This document shows positions 17,301 to 24,864 of a DNA stretch of 64,000 nt, one piece after another. Positions within the stretch are counted from its first letter, which is position 1, and each line of letters opens with the position of its first letter. The position numbers and the translations under genes are program-made. Location of the stretch: assembly GCA_035776735.1 (NCBI GenBank), contig DASSSO010000220.1, positions 18,425 to 82,424 of the forward strand, read 5' to 3'. The stretch is from JACDAN01 sp035776735. Its GTDB lineage: Bacteria; Actinomycetota; Thermoleophilia; Gaiellales; Gaiellaceae. Below the pieces are notes generated by a model that was not told where the DNA came from, ran no database searches, and was given only the letters and a program-made list of their open reading frames with translations.

Positions 17301-18142
17301 GTCAGCGCGCCGCCGGCGGGGTAACGACGCGCCACCCCCTTTCCGGTCTCTTCGAGACCGACGGTGCGGGCGCGGTCCAACTCACCGAAGTCGATGGCCC
17401 GGCTGGCGATCTTGCTCACTATGCGGGACCTCCCGTGTCTTCAACGACTGTCGCATTTCTGCACTACAACGGCCACGGTGACCTCGCAGCGTCATCCGAT
17501 CAGACGGGAATGCGAGGCCATGAGTACACATACGATCCATTCGGCGCGGCCAATCAAGCGCTGCCGACCAATCTCTCAGTGGAGGCTTTCGCGAGCCGCT
17601 GGGATAAGAAGCTGGACACGAATGCCGCGCTGATTGAAATGGGCATCCGCCCATATGACCCGGCATTAGGTCGTTTCCTAGCACTTGATCCAGTCGATGG
17701 AGCCTCGTTCAATCACTATGACTACGCGCTTCAGGATCCGATCAATCTGTACGACCTCGATGGGCGTCGACCGGATCGTGGCGGAGTCGGACGGTTTGAG
17801 GGGAACGGTGGTCAAGGACCATGTTGCGCGACGAGATACTCGTCTCCGCCCTACGCCGAGCCTCCGATTCCAACGCGACGTCTAAGTCGGCCCAGATCGC
17901 GAGAGGGTAAACGGATGAGGGCTCTAAACCAGGCCCGTCGTCGGGGTACGCTAGATACTCCCCGAGGACATTGGGAAACGGCAGGTGGCCCGCGTCACAC
18001 GGGGCGCGGCCCAAGGCGACTCAAGGGAAGCCAGTCCTGGGAGCAGGACTTTCGAAACCGACGAACTGGAGAATGCTGGACCGAGCACTGGTTCGTTACC
18101 CCGGATGGTCGAACGCACGATCCGCATTACAGACCTTGTTGA
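14201..18142 (+). CDS. YD-repeat (Rhs/WapA-like) polymorphic toxin 1, main body and C-terminal toxin tip
   Basis: The frame continues the protein begun at 13122; homology starts near 14306, so the nominal start is not meaningful. It contains an N-terminal YD region, a PA14-like domain (nt about 15530-15930; FSVRWTGNLIVPTTASYVFS, HADDGTRLTIDG), then many YD repeats (YDEVGRVKRSID, YDELGRLSQVVLPSG) that build the Rhs shell. The Rhs core motif PYDPALGRFLALDPVDG and YDLDG end the shell at about nt 17760. The last ~120 residues are a basic, low-homology tip ending WFVTPDGRTHDPHYRPC, the presumed toxin, possibly a nuclease. A small gene follows at 6 nt. Tip function unknown. Confidence 0.85.
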   Translation: MVERPAGREQGDRQLCALPPRAELPDGGGLDGRLATYNSLDERNRGLGAGWTLNGGPEHGATPSRLTDLSLLGGEEKMDAAEILFADGGSAFYGRVGQTNTYIAEPGDGSMLSKNANGTWVLVDVDGSICTFDQANAVTAIAKLTAVEVVDAAPGKGMLSYGFSSDGSKLTSVTDGAGRQLAFNWHSLNPTGCANAILCITGPDSVTWRYIGDAGGGTSGRLIRVNNGTRDVAAAEYDVVGLVYKVRNANDLDPSAASPGYNPDHVVTIAYCCGTGDRRVMWINDGYITLADGGSQSATTWFEYHPGNVATTATRAAHGALPAGTVRTAAGYATVQPPRQDGAQNPKLIKSYYDTAGREIETVDILGNVTMAGYDAKDRLLWTEDEEGNPTDYNWDTVNDVLLSTTGPDPDGAGPLSRPITTNRYDEQQIGTASSPGAALTGLQASYYGNGNLAGRPTVRRTDSAVDFDWGTGGPSGITATDNFSVRWTGNLIVPTTASYVFSTHADDGTRLTIDGIQLIDNWIEQPAASVNSRSITLSAGTHKLLLEYYDSTGPASVQLRWDGPSIPMQTIPTSALRPGWFNQTSTVSPLGKVAFSHFADPASMRSDYNLARLADGTNVITSFSHDAYGRVTQKVMPKGNAGRTMDGNGNLQGSPDSTYATNWSYYGSTDAAARPAACGGGSAVNQGELLKDVTPRGIATTTHVYDRAGRPIATTKGVGTICRAYDNEGRTTSEIAPGDAQATTYSYDPGGALRTATNETGTVTSDYDEVGRVKRSIDSFGAEATFLYDQHGNITRRRAATGPLASSTNFITDYVYDDADRMTSLTDPAGRAYSFSYDARDSLRTIQYPNGTFAWHDYNAAGWLTGLYNRHGTLPTPLPAAVPADSQASPIIDFAYSHELEGRKTEEVRSGGGLGTQSTAYSYDELGRLSQVVLPSGIVRRYLFDLDSNRAEIKENGQTTATYSYDPNDADSPGVDQLSSQTEPSRTFSHRPDGEMTQRGSDTITWDGWGRHTGGTFGGATVSYQIDALGFRRQRAAGGVTTRHPLSGLFETDGAGAVQLTEVDGPAGDLAHYAGPPVSSTTVAFLHYNGHGDLAASSDQTGMRGHEYTYDPFGAANQALPTNLSVEAFASRWDKKLDTNAALIEMGIRPYDPALGRFLALDPVDGASFNHYDYALQDPINLYDLDGRRPDRGGVGRFEGNGGQGPCCATRYSSPPYAEPPIPTRRLSRPRSREGKRMRALNQARRRGTLDTPRGHWETAGGPRHTGRGPRRLKGSQSWEQDFRNRRTGECWTEHWFVTPDGRTHDPHYRPC

Positions 18143-18148
18143 TAGGGC

Positions 18149-18496
18149 ATGGATATTCACGACGAACTCGTTGAAAGGCTGCAGCTCGCGATACTCGAGA
18201 TTCTCGGTATCAGTCCCGAATCGTTTCCGGTGATTCATTATGAGCTCGCCGAAGAGCACGGGCTCGCCATCGAGCCGCGCGACCTGATCGCTGCGTTGCG
18301 TCAGATGGAGGAACTAAATCTTGTGCGCGTCTACTATCCCAGGAACGTGAATCAGGACTATTGGGCGGATGCCGAGTCGGCCTTACAAAGCCATCTGGCT
18401 ATTGCCCGAAGTCGCGAAGACTTCCCGCAGGACTTGGGTCCTTGGCTTGAGATGACACCGAAGGGCCGCGAAGCGCTTGATGAAGGGCCGGCGTAG
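18149..18496 (+). CDS. Candidate immunity protein for YD-repeat toxin 1
   Basis: 115 residues, acidic, no signal peptide. The pattern (HDELVERLQLAILEILG, YELAEEHGLAIEPRDLIAAL, MEELNLVRVYYP, LEMTPKGREAL) suggests a small winged-helix-like fold. The gene starts 6 nt after the toxin stop and shares its lower-GC codon usage, the usual position and character of immunity genes next to polymorphic toxin tips. I do not recognise a named immunity family; the role is inferred from context and from the acidic charge opposing a basic tip. Confidence 0.68.
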   Translation: MDIHDELVERLQLAILEILGISPESFPVIHYELAEEHGLAIEPRDLIAALRQMEELNLVRVYYPRNVNQDYWADAESALQSHLAIARSREDFPQDLGPWLEMTPKGREALDEGPA

Positions 18497-18561
18497 GACA
18501 AGAGTCCGCTGTAGGCCACGATTTGTTTGGACCCGCTCGCCAAGGCGCCGCTAGTGAGGAG

Positions 18562-18730
18562 TCAGGTCTCGCAGCGCAACTTGGTGCGGTCGCTTCTGCT
18601 TTGTTCGTGGGCGGTGAGGCGACGGCTGATGTGAGGGCGGTGGCGATTTCGCGGGTATAGCCGTGGTCGCGGTAGGCCCGTGCGATCGCGAAACCTAAGA
18701 GGGCATCGAGAACCGACTGGCCAGGGGCGC
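18562..18730 (-). pseudogene. Relic of a REP-associated tyrosine transposase-like C-terminus
   Basis: On the complement, LDALLGFAIARAYRDHGYT and then REIATAL, and, after a frameshift, ISRRLTAHEQSRSDRTKLRC ending ET-stop, match the C-terminal HTH typical of RAYT/Y1-type transposases (A-x-A-Y-R-D-G-Y-T...EIA..L....VSRRL). Only the tail remains. The terminal bases (GAGACCTGAC) resemble the hairpin arm at 25496-25510. Assignment is from pattern only. Confidence 0.4.
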
Positions 18731-18920
18731 CACGGCTGGTCGCGTTCTCGGGCCCTAACCCGCCTCGTGACACATTCTCGGATTGAGCTGTGGTCGAGCG
18801 GTAGTGGCGCCGCTCGCAGGCCCGCTGTCGCGGCAGCACTGCTCCACGGCCAGGACAGCGGGGTCGGGGGCGAGTCCGGCTTAGACGGGGTTGGAGCGTT
18901 TATGGAGCCCAGCGGTCGCA

Positions 18921-18940
18921 ACCGGTGGCAACCGGTGGCA
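18921..18940. repeat. Tandem ACCGGTGGCA duplication
   Basis: Two adjacent copies of ACCGGTGGCA, about 75 nt upstream of repeat B. Paired 9-12-bp tandem motifs accompany each tRNA-like fragment in this island (compare 8464, 12251, 19129, 26066). Confidence 0.5.
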
Positions 18941-19015
18941 AATCGAGCGGCCGCGAAAACGGCTCAAACAGGCGAAAACCATCGCGGGCCGTTGCGACCA
19001 GTTGCCGGGACCCCA

Positions 19016-19148
19016 CAATGGTAAGGAGGGGTTCGACGGTTCGAGTCCGTCAGAGGGCTTTGCAAAAGCGCCGCAAATCGGCGCTCTTCTGTCAAGAACG
19101 TTTGCAGGATCTCCAGTATGCGGTGTGTGTGGAGCCCTTTATGGAGCC
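19016..19148 (+). repeat. Repeat B: second tRNA-Thr-like 3' half with terminator and tandem motif
   Basis: Same content as repeat A: anticodon-loop ATGGTAA onward, T arm, acceptor AGAGGGC, hairpin AGCGCCG-CAAAT-CGGCGCT (19067-19085), and TGGAGCCC-TTT-ATGGAGCC at 19130-19148. The 5' half of the tRNA is again missing. A and B flank the complete YD-toxin-1 locus, 6.88 kb apart in direct orientation. Confidence 0.7.
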
Positions 19149-19221
19149 TTCAGGATCAGAACTCCAAAGCGTCGAAACTGGGCGCATTCGCCGGGCTGAG
19201 CGAGCCCGCCGTGGAAACAGC

Positions 19222-19244
19222 GGTCGGCGGTTCGAGTCCTTCCC
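19222..19244 (+). other. Further tRNA T-arm/acceptor fragment (att footprint)
   Basis: GGTTCGAGTCC followed by TTCCCAGCGAT reads as T-loop, T-stem 3' strand and acceptor of a tRNA, different from the Ile2 and Thr types. It is directly followed by an integrase-tail-like remnant on the complement (19250-19400), the same order as tRNA then integrase at 8387-8528. Confidence 0.45.
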
Positions 19245-19249
19245 AGCGA

Positions 19250-19400
19250 TAACGGTCGGGCCGATCGTCCTTGAGTCGAAGGTCGCCGCGAGCCTGTGGA
19301 CGAGCTGCGAGATCTGCTCGCCGAGCCGCGCGAAGTCGGCCGCGCAGAGCGACGGCTTCGCTTCGACGTCCCGTATTCGTAGTCCTGCCACGGCACGGGG
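19250..19400 (-). pseudogene. C-terminal remnant of an integrase-like gene
   Basis: On the complement, DFARLGEQISQLVHRLAATF runs toward the tRNA fragment. A 70-bp part (19269-19338) is about 95% identical to 25631-25701. The position matches the 3' end of integrase genes that abut their tRNA target. No catalytic motifs remain, so the origin is inferred. Confidence 0.4.
19269..19338. repeat. 70-bp direct repeat, copy 1 (copy 2 at 25631-25701)
   Basis: Both begin CCTTGAGTCGAAG and share CCTGTGGACGAGCTGCGAG; they differ by a few substitutions and two 1-bp indels. They bracket the LuxR regulator, YD-repeat toxin 2 and its candidate immunity gene. Confidence 0.75.
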
Positions 19401-19466
19401 CAAGCTTACGAGTGGGACGATGGTTTAATCCCTAAGGCAAGCAACGAAAGGAGGCGAGGCCTCCGG

Positions 19467-20168
19467 ATGAGACTGCGGGTTGTCTCGATCGTTGCTGCGG
19501 CTCATGAATCGGCCGGTCGGCCGACCGCGACCGACGTCTTCGTCGTCGGACGGGTTCGCGTCCACCGGGAGAGCATCGCTGCGGCGTTGGCCGACGTCGC
19601 AAGCGTTCGCGTCGTGGGCGAGGCTGCGACGCTCGACGACGCGGTCGCCGAGCTCAGCGGTCGCGAACGTCCCGCAGTTGCTCTGCTCGACTGTCCTCGG
19701 CTCGGCGATCTCGTGGTTGCCGCTCCGCTCTCGAGCGCTCCGGAGGCCAAGCTCGTCTGTGTGGGCGTGCCGGAGGACGAGGGCGTGGAGTGGATCGAGG
19801 CCGGGGCATCGGGGTTCGTGCCGCCGGAGGGGTCGCTGGAGGATGTGATCGTCGCTCTCGAGAGGGTCGCCGACGATGAGTTGGCCGCGCCGCCTCGAGT
19901 GGCGGCTCACCTGGCCACGCGAGTACGCCACCTTGCGGCCGGATCTGCCCGCCCGAGCCGAGAGGAACGTTTGACCGCGCGTGAGACCGAGGTGCTCGAT
20001 CTGCTGGAGGAGGGTTTGTCCAACAAGCAGATCGCCCGTCGGCTTTCGATCCAGGAGCAGACGGCGAAGAACCACGTCCACAGCGTCCTGAGAAAGCTGG
20101 GTGTGAGTCGGCGTGCCGAGGCGGCGGCACAGCGAGCAGGGCGACGGCCGCGCCGCTCGAGGTACTAG
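19467..20168 (+). CDS. LuxR/NarL-type regulator with a degenerate receiver domain
   Basis: 233 residues from ATG 19467, with an AAAGGAGGCGAGG ribosome region. The C-terminal HTH (residues about 165-225) is canonical: LTARETEVLDLLEEGLSNKQ, IARRLSIQEQTAKNHVHSVL, RKLGVSRR. The N-terminal receiver keeps an Asp (VALLDCPRL), but the acidic pocket is replaced (VFVVGRVRVH instead of an Asp-Asp pair) and the conserved Lys is Pro (GFVPPEGS). It is probably an atypical, phosphorylation-independent regulator. It lies 127 nt upstream of YD-repeat toxin 2 on the same strand and is a candidate controller of that gene. Confidence 0.85.
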   Translation: MRLRVVSIVAAAHESAGRPTATDVFVVGRVRVHRESIAAALADVASVRVVGEAATLDDAVAELSGRERPAVALLDCPRLGDLVVAAPLSSAPEAKLVCVGVPEDEGVEWIEAGASGFVPPEGSLEDVIVALERVADDELAAPPRVAAHLATRVRHLAAGSARPSREERLTARETEVLDLLEEGLSNKQIARRLSIQEQTAKNHVHSVLRKLGVSRRAEAAAQRAGRRPRRSRY

Positions 20169-20295
20169 TACGCGGGCGGCGTCGGTCCTAGTACGTCCCC
20201 TGGACCGAAGATAGATCCAACGGTCTATTGCGCACGGACGCCTCCTCGGTGACGATGCCGCCGCTTTCACGTTCCATTCCGAGGAGAGGGGTCTC

Positions 20296-23200
20296 ATGCT
20301 GCCGAAGCGCGTTGGGCGCGCCGTCGTCGCCGCGTTCGTCATGTCTCTGTTTGTCGCCGGTGTCCCTGGCTCGTGGACAGCGAATGCGGCCGACCCGTTC
20401 GCTGCCGCCGAGGAGACGGCGCCTCCACGAACGCCGATGCGCCTGGGTCCGGAGACCCGTGAGGGCCGCGAGTTGCTCGATCTGCGTACGAGAACCTCGC
20501 GCACCTTTCTCCAAAAGGGCGGGGGCAGGCTCGCGGTCGTCTCCCCAGGGCCCGTCAACTACCAGGATGGCGCCGGCGAGTGGAGGCCGATCGAGAACAC
20601 ACTCGAGCCCTCGACAAAGCCGGGCTTCGCGCACGAGAATGGCGCCAACAGCTTCGACGTTCGGCTTCCGGCCGACCTCGGCGCCCGCCCGGTCGAGTTC
20701 TCGACGGGTGGAGCTTCAGTCAGCTTCGCGCTCGAGAACGCGACTGGAAGCGGAACCGTGGCCGGGCGCTCGAAGACGTACAGTGGCGCGCTCCCAAGCA
20801 CCGATCTGCGCCTGACGGCTCTCGCCGACGGGGTCAAGGAGGATCTGGTCTTGCGCGGGCCTGCTGCGCCGAGCGCGTTCAACTACTCGCTCGAGACGAG
20901 CGCCGGCCTGAGCGCGCGCCTGAACGACCGCGGCGGCGTCGACTTCGTCGACTCGGACGGACAGAAGAGGTTCGCGTTCGAAGCGCCCTACATGTACGAC
21001 AGCTCGGGCACCGACGCCGGCTACTCGCGTGACGTCCGCTACAGCCTCACTCGCACTGCGACCGGCTACACGCTCGCGCTGACGGCGGATCGCGCCTGGC
21101 TGGAGCGCCCAGCCCGGCAGTGGCCGGTCGTGATCGACCCGACGCTGACGCTTAACCCCGAGCAGGACTGCTTCATCACCGGCGGGGCGTCGGCGAACAC
21201 GAGCTTCTGCGACGGCTCGTCGCTCGATGTCGGCTGGGACGGAGCGAAGGCGAGCCGCGCCCTGCTCGTCTACAACGTCCAGCAGGCGATACCGGACGCG
21301 CGCGACGCGATCGTGCTCAACGCGCAGTTGAGCATGCACGTGAACTCGAAGACGACGAGCAACACCGCCCCGCTGACCGTCCACCGAGTCACCAACCAGT
21401 GGTTCAGCGACGCGACCTGGAACAAGCGCGACGGTCTCTTCGGGATCAACTGGACGACGCCGGGCGGCGACTTCGAAGCAGCATCCGCCGGCAAGGTTGA
21501 CTCGGCGGGGGGCTCGCTTGGGTGGCTGCGCTGGTATCCGACCAACCTCGTCCAGGACTGGCTCGACGGCAGCGCCGCCGACTACGGCCTGCTCGTCAAG
21601 CAGCAGGACGAGAACGTCAACAACGTCCTGCGCTTCGGCACCCGCTACGACGCCGGCGCCAACTACCCGGAGCTCCGGGTCGCCTACCACTGGCGCACCG
21701 GGACGCGGCCCTTCTACACGCTCGAGAGCGAGCAGCTCAACGACCGCCACGCCCTCCACGTCAACCCGACGAACGGAAACCTCGTCCTCGAGGCGAACGA
21801 CCTCCAGATCGCGGGCACCGGGCTCGACCTCGGCGTCAGCCGCTACTACAACGGGCTCGCCGCCGGAAAAAGCGACTTCGGCGGGCGCGAGTTCGGCGGC
21901 AACTGGGTGCTCGGCACCGGCGTCGACGTCTACCTGACCGTCTTCAGCGACGGCTCCGTCGGCTACTACGCACCCTCCGGCTTCGCGACCCGCTTCCTCC
22001 GCAACGCCGACGGCAGCTTCCGCTCCCCGAACGGGATCGACGCCACACTGGTCAAGAACGGCGACGGCAGCTACAAGCTCACCTCCCATGCCGAGGGGAG
22101 CAAGCAGAACTTCCGCGCCGACGGGATGCTGAGCTCGCTCGAGGACGCAAACGGGAACAAGATCGAGTTCACCTACGTCGCCAGCAACTGGCAGAGCGTC
22201 AACAACGGCTGGAAGCTGACCCAGATCCGCGACACCCAGGGCCGGATCACGACCTTCACCTACAACGACACGATCGAGCGGCTAACGAAGATCACCGACC
22301 CAACCGGACGCACCTACCAGTACGGCTACAACGCCTACGGCGACCTCACCAGCTACACCGACCCGGCAACAAAGGTCACCACCTACGCCTACAGCGCCAT
22401 CGGCCTCTTGACCCGGGTGACCGACCCAAAGGGAAACCAAACCCGGATCACCTACGACGCGACGACCAACCGGGTGCTGACCGTCAAGCGGGTGACGAAC
22501 AACTCGACCGGCGCCGGCCCGACGACGAGCTACAGCCAGGCGCTCCGCTCCGAGGATCCCGTCCTCTGCGACGACGCCGCCTGGATCGGCTGCGCCCAGA
22601 CCACCGACCCCAACGGAAACAAGACCAAGTACTACTACGACCCCCACCGGCTCGTGCGCAAGGTCAAGGACGCACTCGGGAACAACGTCTCGACTACCTA
22701 CACGGCCGACTTCAACGTCCAGACCTACACCGCGGCCAGCGGTGGTCTGAGCGAGAACGGCTACGACGCGAACAACAACCTGACCTCGAGCAAGACCCCC
22801 ACCGGCGCGGAGTCGAAGTGGGAGTACAACGACCCAACCCACACGTTCTACGCCTCGAAGGCGATCGACCCGCGCGGAAACGCGACCAGCCTCGCCTACG
22901 ACCCAAACGGCAACGTCCGCGAGATCACCAACGCCGCAAGCTCCCAGAACAAGGCCTCGTACACCTACAACGCGAACGGGACGGTCGCGACCGCCACCGA
23001 CTTCAAAGGCAACACCACCAGTTACGGGTACGACGGCAGCGGAAACCTCACCTCCGTGGACAACCCCGCCCCGCTCGGCGACACCTCCTACACCTACGAC
23101 GCGCTCAGCCGCGTCGCCACCGAGACCGACGGCAAAGGCCAGGTGACCCGCTACGAGTACGACAAGCTCGACCGCACGACGAAGATCACCTACCACGACA

Positions 23201-24861
23201 ACTCGACGATCACGAACACCTACGACGCGAACGGCAACGTGCTCTCGATGGTCGACAACACCGGCACCACCAGCTACGAGTACGACGCCCTGAACCGGCT
23301 AACCAAGGAGACACTGCCGGGTCCGAAGGTCAACTCGTACTTCTACGACAATGCTTCGAACCTGTCCGCGTTCGAGGACGCCGGCGGGCGGGTCAACTAC
23401 GCATATGACGCCAGGAACCTGCTGGTCACCCTCACCGAGCCGAGCGGTCGCCAGATCACCTTCGTCTACGACGTCGACCACATGCGCACCGAAACCCGGT
23501 ACCCGAACGGCATCACCCAGTTCGTCGTCTACGACGCCGCCAACCGGCTGCAGCGAATCTACGCGAAGAAGGTCGCCTCAGGGACGATGCTGACCGACTT
23601 CACCTACTGCTACCAGCTGCCCCTGAACGACACCTGCACCGGCGGCGTCGACACGGCGCTGCGGCAGCGAGTGATCGACAAAGACGGCAACAAGACGACC
23701 TACAGCTACGACGTGCTCGGCCGGCTGGAGCTAGCGGAAGAACGCTCGGGCGCAGGCACGCTCCTGAACAGCTACGCCTACACCTACGACGCCAATTCGA
23801 ACCGCACCAGCCAAACCGTTAACGGCATCACCACCACCTACAACCACAACGGCGCCGACCAGCTCACATCCGCCGGCACGACCACCTTCAGCTACGACGC
23901 AAACGGCAACGAGACCTCACGCTCGGACGGACGCGCCGCGGTTTACAACGCTAAAGACCAGACGACGAGCATGACCCCGCCCGGCGGTTCAGCGGTCCCA
24001 ATGAGCTATAGCGGCGCGGGGCAGTTCCGCCGTGTCTTAGCCGGAGGGACCAGCTTTCAACAGAATGCGCTAGGTCTCGGCCGCGAGACAACGGGGGGCG
24101 TCTCGACGACCCACATCCGCGACAACGACGGGTTCCTCCTTGAACAGCGCACGTCGTCGGCTGACTACTACGTATTGTTCGACGGTCTCGGATCAGTCGC
24201 GGCGCTGACCGACACGAGCGGGAACGTGGCATCGAGATATAACTACGAACCATTCGGCAAATGGACATGCACGCTCGGCTGCAGCGTTACCAGTCCTTGG
24301 CGGTTCCTCGGTGGGCTTGGGGTGTACTGGGATGTGCAGATCCGCCTCTATAAGATCGGGACGCGGTACTACGATGCTGACCTTGGGCGCTTTGTACAAG
24401 CAGACCCCGTTCCGGGCGGAAGTGCCAATGCTTATGACTACGCCGACCAAAATCCAATCAATAACGTCGATATCGACGGCCGGATCTCCCGCCCATGCTT
24501 TTCATGCATCGCAGGCGGAATTGCGCGGGCAATCGGAGGTCAGGTTCGGACAACGGTTCGTTGGGGGCTCCGAGGAATCGGCCTGGGCGCTCGCTGGGCG
24601 TGGAAGGGAGGAAGCGCCTCGATTCGCATCATCGGGGACAAACTGAGAGTGACATTGCGGGCTTGTCGCAGTGTCGTCTGCCGAACATATATGCGCACAT
24701 TCCGACTCCTTATCCCCATCGCATTAACGGTCGAACTTTGGCAAGGTTGCGCCGACGCGATCGTGGGGTGGTGGAGCGCCCGACGCAAGTGGCAAGCATC
24801 AATCGAACCGGGTGTAAGGTGTGGCGCGGCGATTGGCATGACGGCGTACCTGATCAAGTAG
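20296..24861 (+). CDS. YD-repeat (Rhs/WapA-like) polymorphic toxin 2 with DNRLRE domain and membrane-type toxin tip
   Basis: 1,521 residues, uninterrupted. A GAGGAGAGGGG ribosome site precedes ATG. Residues 1-34 are a signal peptide (VVAAFVMSLFVAGVPGSWTA). Residues about 35-275 are a beta-rich N-terminal region. Residues about 280-475 are a DNRLRE-type beta domain (ALLVYNVQQAIPDARDAIVL, LVQDWLDGSAADYGLLVKQQ). YD repeats run from about 495 to 1,340 (YDALSRVATETDGKGQVTRY). The Rhs core is YYDADLGRFVQADPVPGG with VDIDG near residue 1,395. The last ~125 residues are hydrophobic with basic linkers (GLGARWAWKGG; LLIPIALTVELWQGCADAIV), suggesting a membrane-acting tip. A 4-TM gene follows at 3 nt. 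Confidence 0.9.
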   Translation: MLPKRVGRAVVAAFVMSLFVAGVPGSWTANAADPFAAAEETAPPRTPMRLGPETREGRELLDLRTRTSRTFLQKGGGRLAVVSPGPVNYQDGAGEWRPIENTLEPSTKPGFAHENGANSFDVRLPADLGARPVEFSTGGASVSFALENATGSGTVAGRSKTYSGALPSTDLRLTALADGVKEDLVLRGPAAPSAFNYSLETSAGLSARLNDRGGVDFVDSDGQKRFAFEAPYMYDSSGTDAGYSRDVRYSLTRTATGYTLALTADRAWLERPARQWPVVIDPTLTLNPEQDCFITGGASANTSFCDGSSLDVGWDGAKASRALLVYNVQQAIPDARDAIVLNAQLSMHVNSKTTSNTAPLTVHRVTNQWFSDATWNKRDGLFGINWTTPGGDFEAASAGKVDSAGGSLGWLRWYPTNLVQDWLDGSAADYGLLVKQQDENVNNVLRFGTRYDAGANYPELRVAYHWRTGTRPFYTLESEQLNDRHALHVNPTNGNLVLEANDLQIAGTGLDLGVSRYYNGLAAGKSDFGGREFGGNWVLGTGVDVYLTVFSDGSVGYYAPSGFATRFLRNADGSFRSPNGIDATLVKNGDGSYKLTSHAEGSKQNFRADGMLSSLEDANGNKIEFTYVASNWQSVNNGWKLTQIRDTQGRITTFTYNDTIERLTKITDPTGRTYQYGYNAYGDLTSYTDPATKVTTYAYSAIGLLTRVTDPKGNQTRITYDATTNRVLTVKRVTNNSTGAGPTTSYSQALRSEDPVLCDDAAWIGCAQTTDPNGNKTKYYYDPHRLVRKVKDALGNNVSTTYTADFNVQTYTAASGGLSENGYDANNNLTSSKTPTGAESKWEYNDPTHTFYASKAIDPRGNATSLAYDPNGNVREITNAASSQNKASYTYNANGTVATATDFKGNTTSYGYDGSGNLTSVDNPAPLGDTSYTYDALSRVATETDGKGQVTRYEYDKLDRTTKITYHDNSTITNTYDANGNVLSMVDNTGTTSYEYDALNRLTKETLPGPKVNSYFYDNASNLSAFEDAGGRVNYAYDARNLLVTLTEPSGRQITFVYDVDHMRTETRYPNGITQFVVYDAANRLQRIYAKKVASGTMLTDFTYCYQLPLNDTCTGGVDTALRQRVIDKDGNKTTYSYDVLGRLELAEERSGAGTLLNSYAYTYDANSNRTSQTVNGITTTYNHNGADQLTSAGTTTFSYDANGNETSRSDGRAAVYNAKDQTTSMTPPGGSAVPMSYSGAGQFRRVLAGGTSFQQNALGLGRETTGGVSTTHIRDNDGFLLEQRTSSADYYVLFDGLGSVAALTDTSGNVASRYNYEPFGKWTCTLGCSVTSPWRFLGGLGVYWDVQIRLYKIGTRYYDADLGRFVQADPVPGGSANAYDYADQNPINNVDIDGRISRPCFSCIAGGIARAIGGQVRTTVRWGLRGIGLGARWAWKGGSASIRIIGDKLRVTLRACRSVVCRTYMRTFRLLIPIALTVELWQGCADAIVGWWSARRKWQASIEPGVRCGAAIGMTAYLIK

Positions 24862-24864
24862 CTG

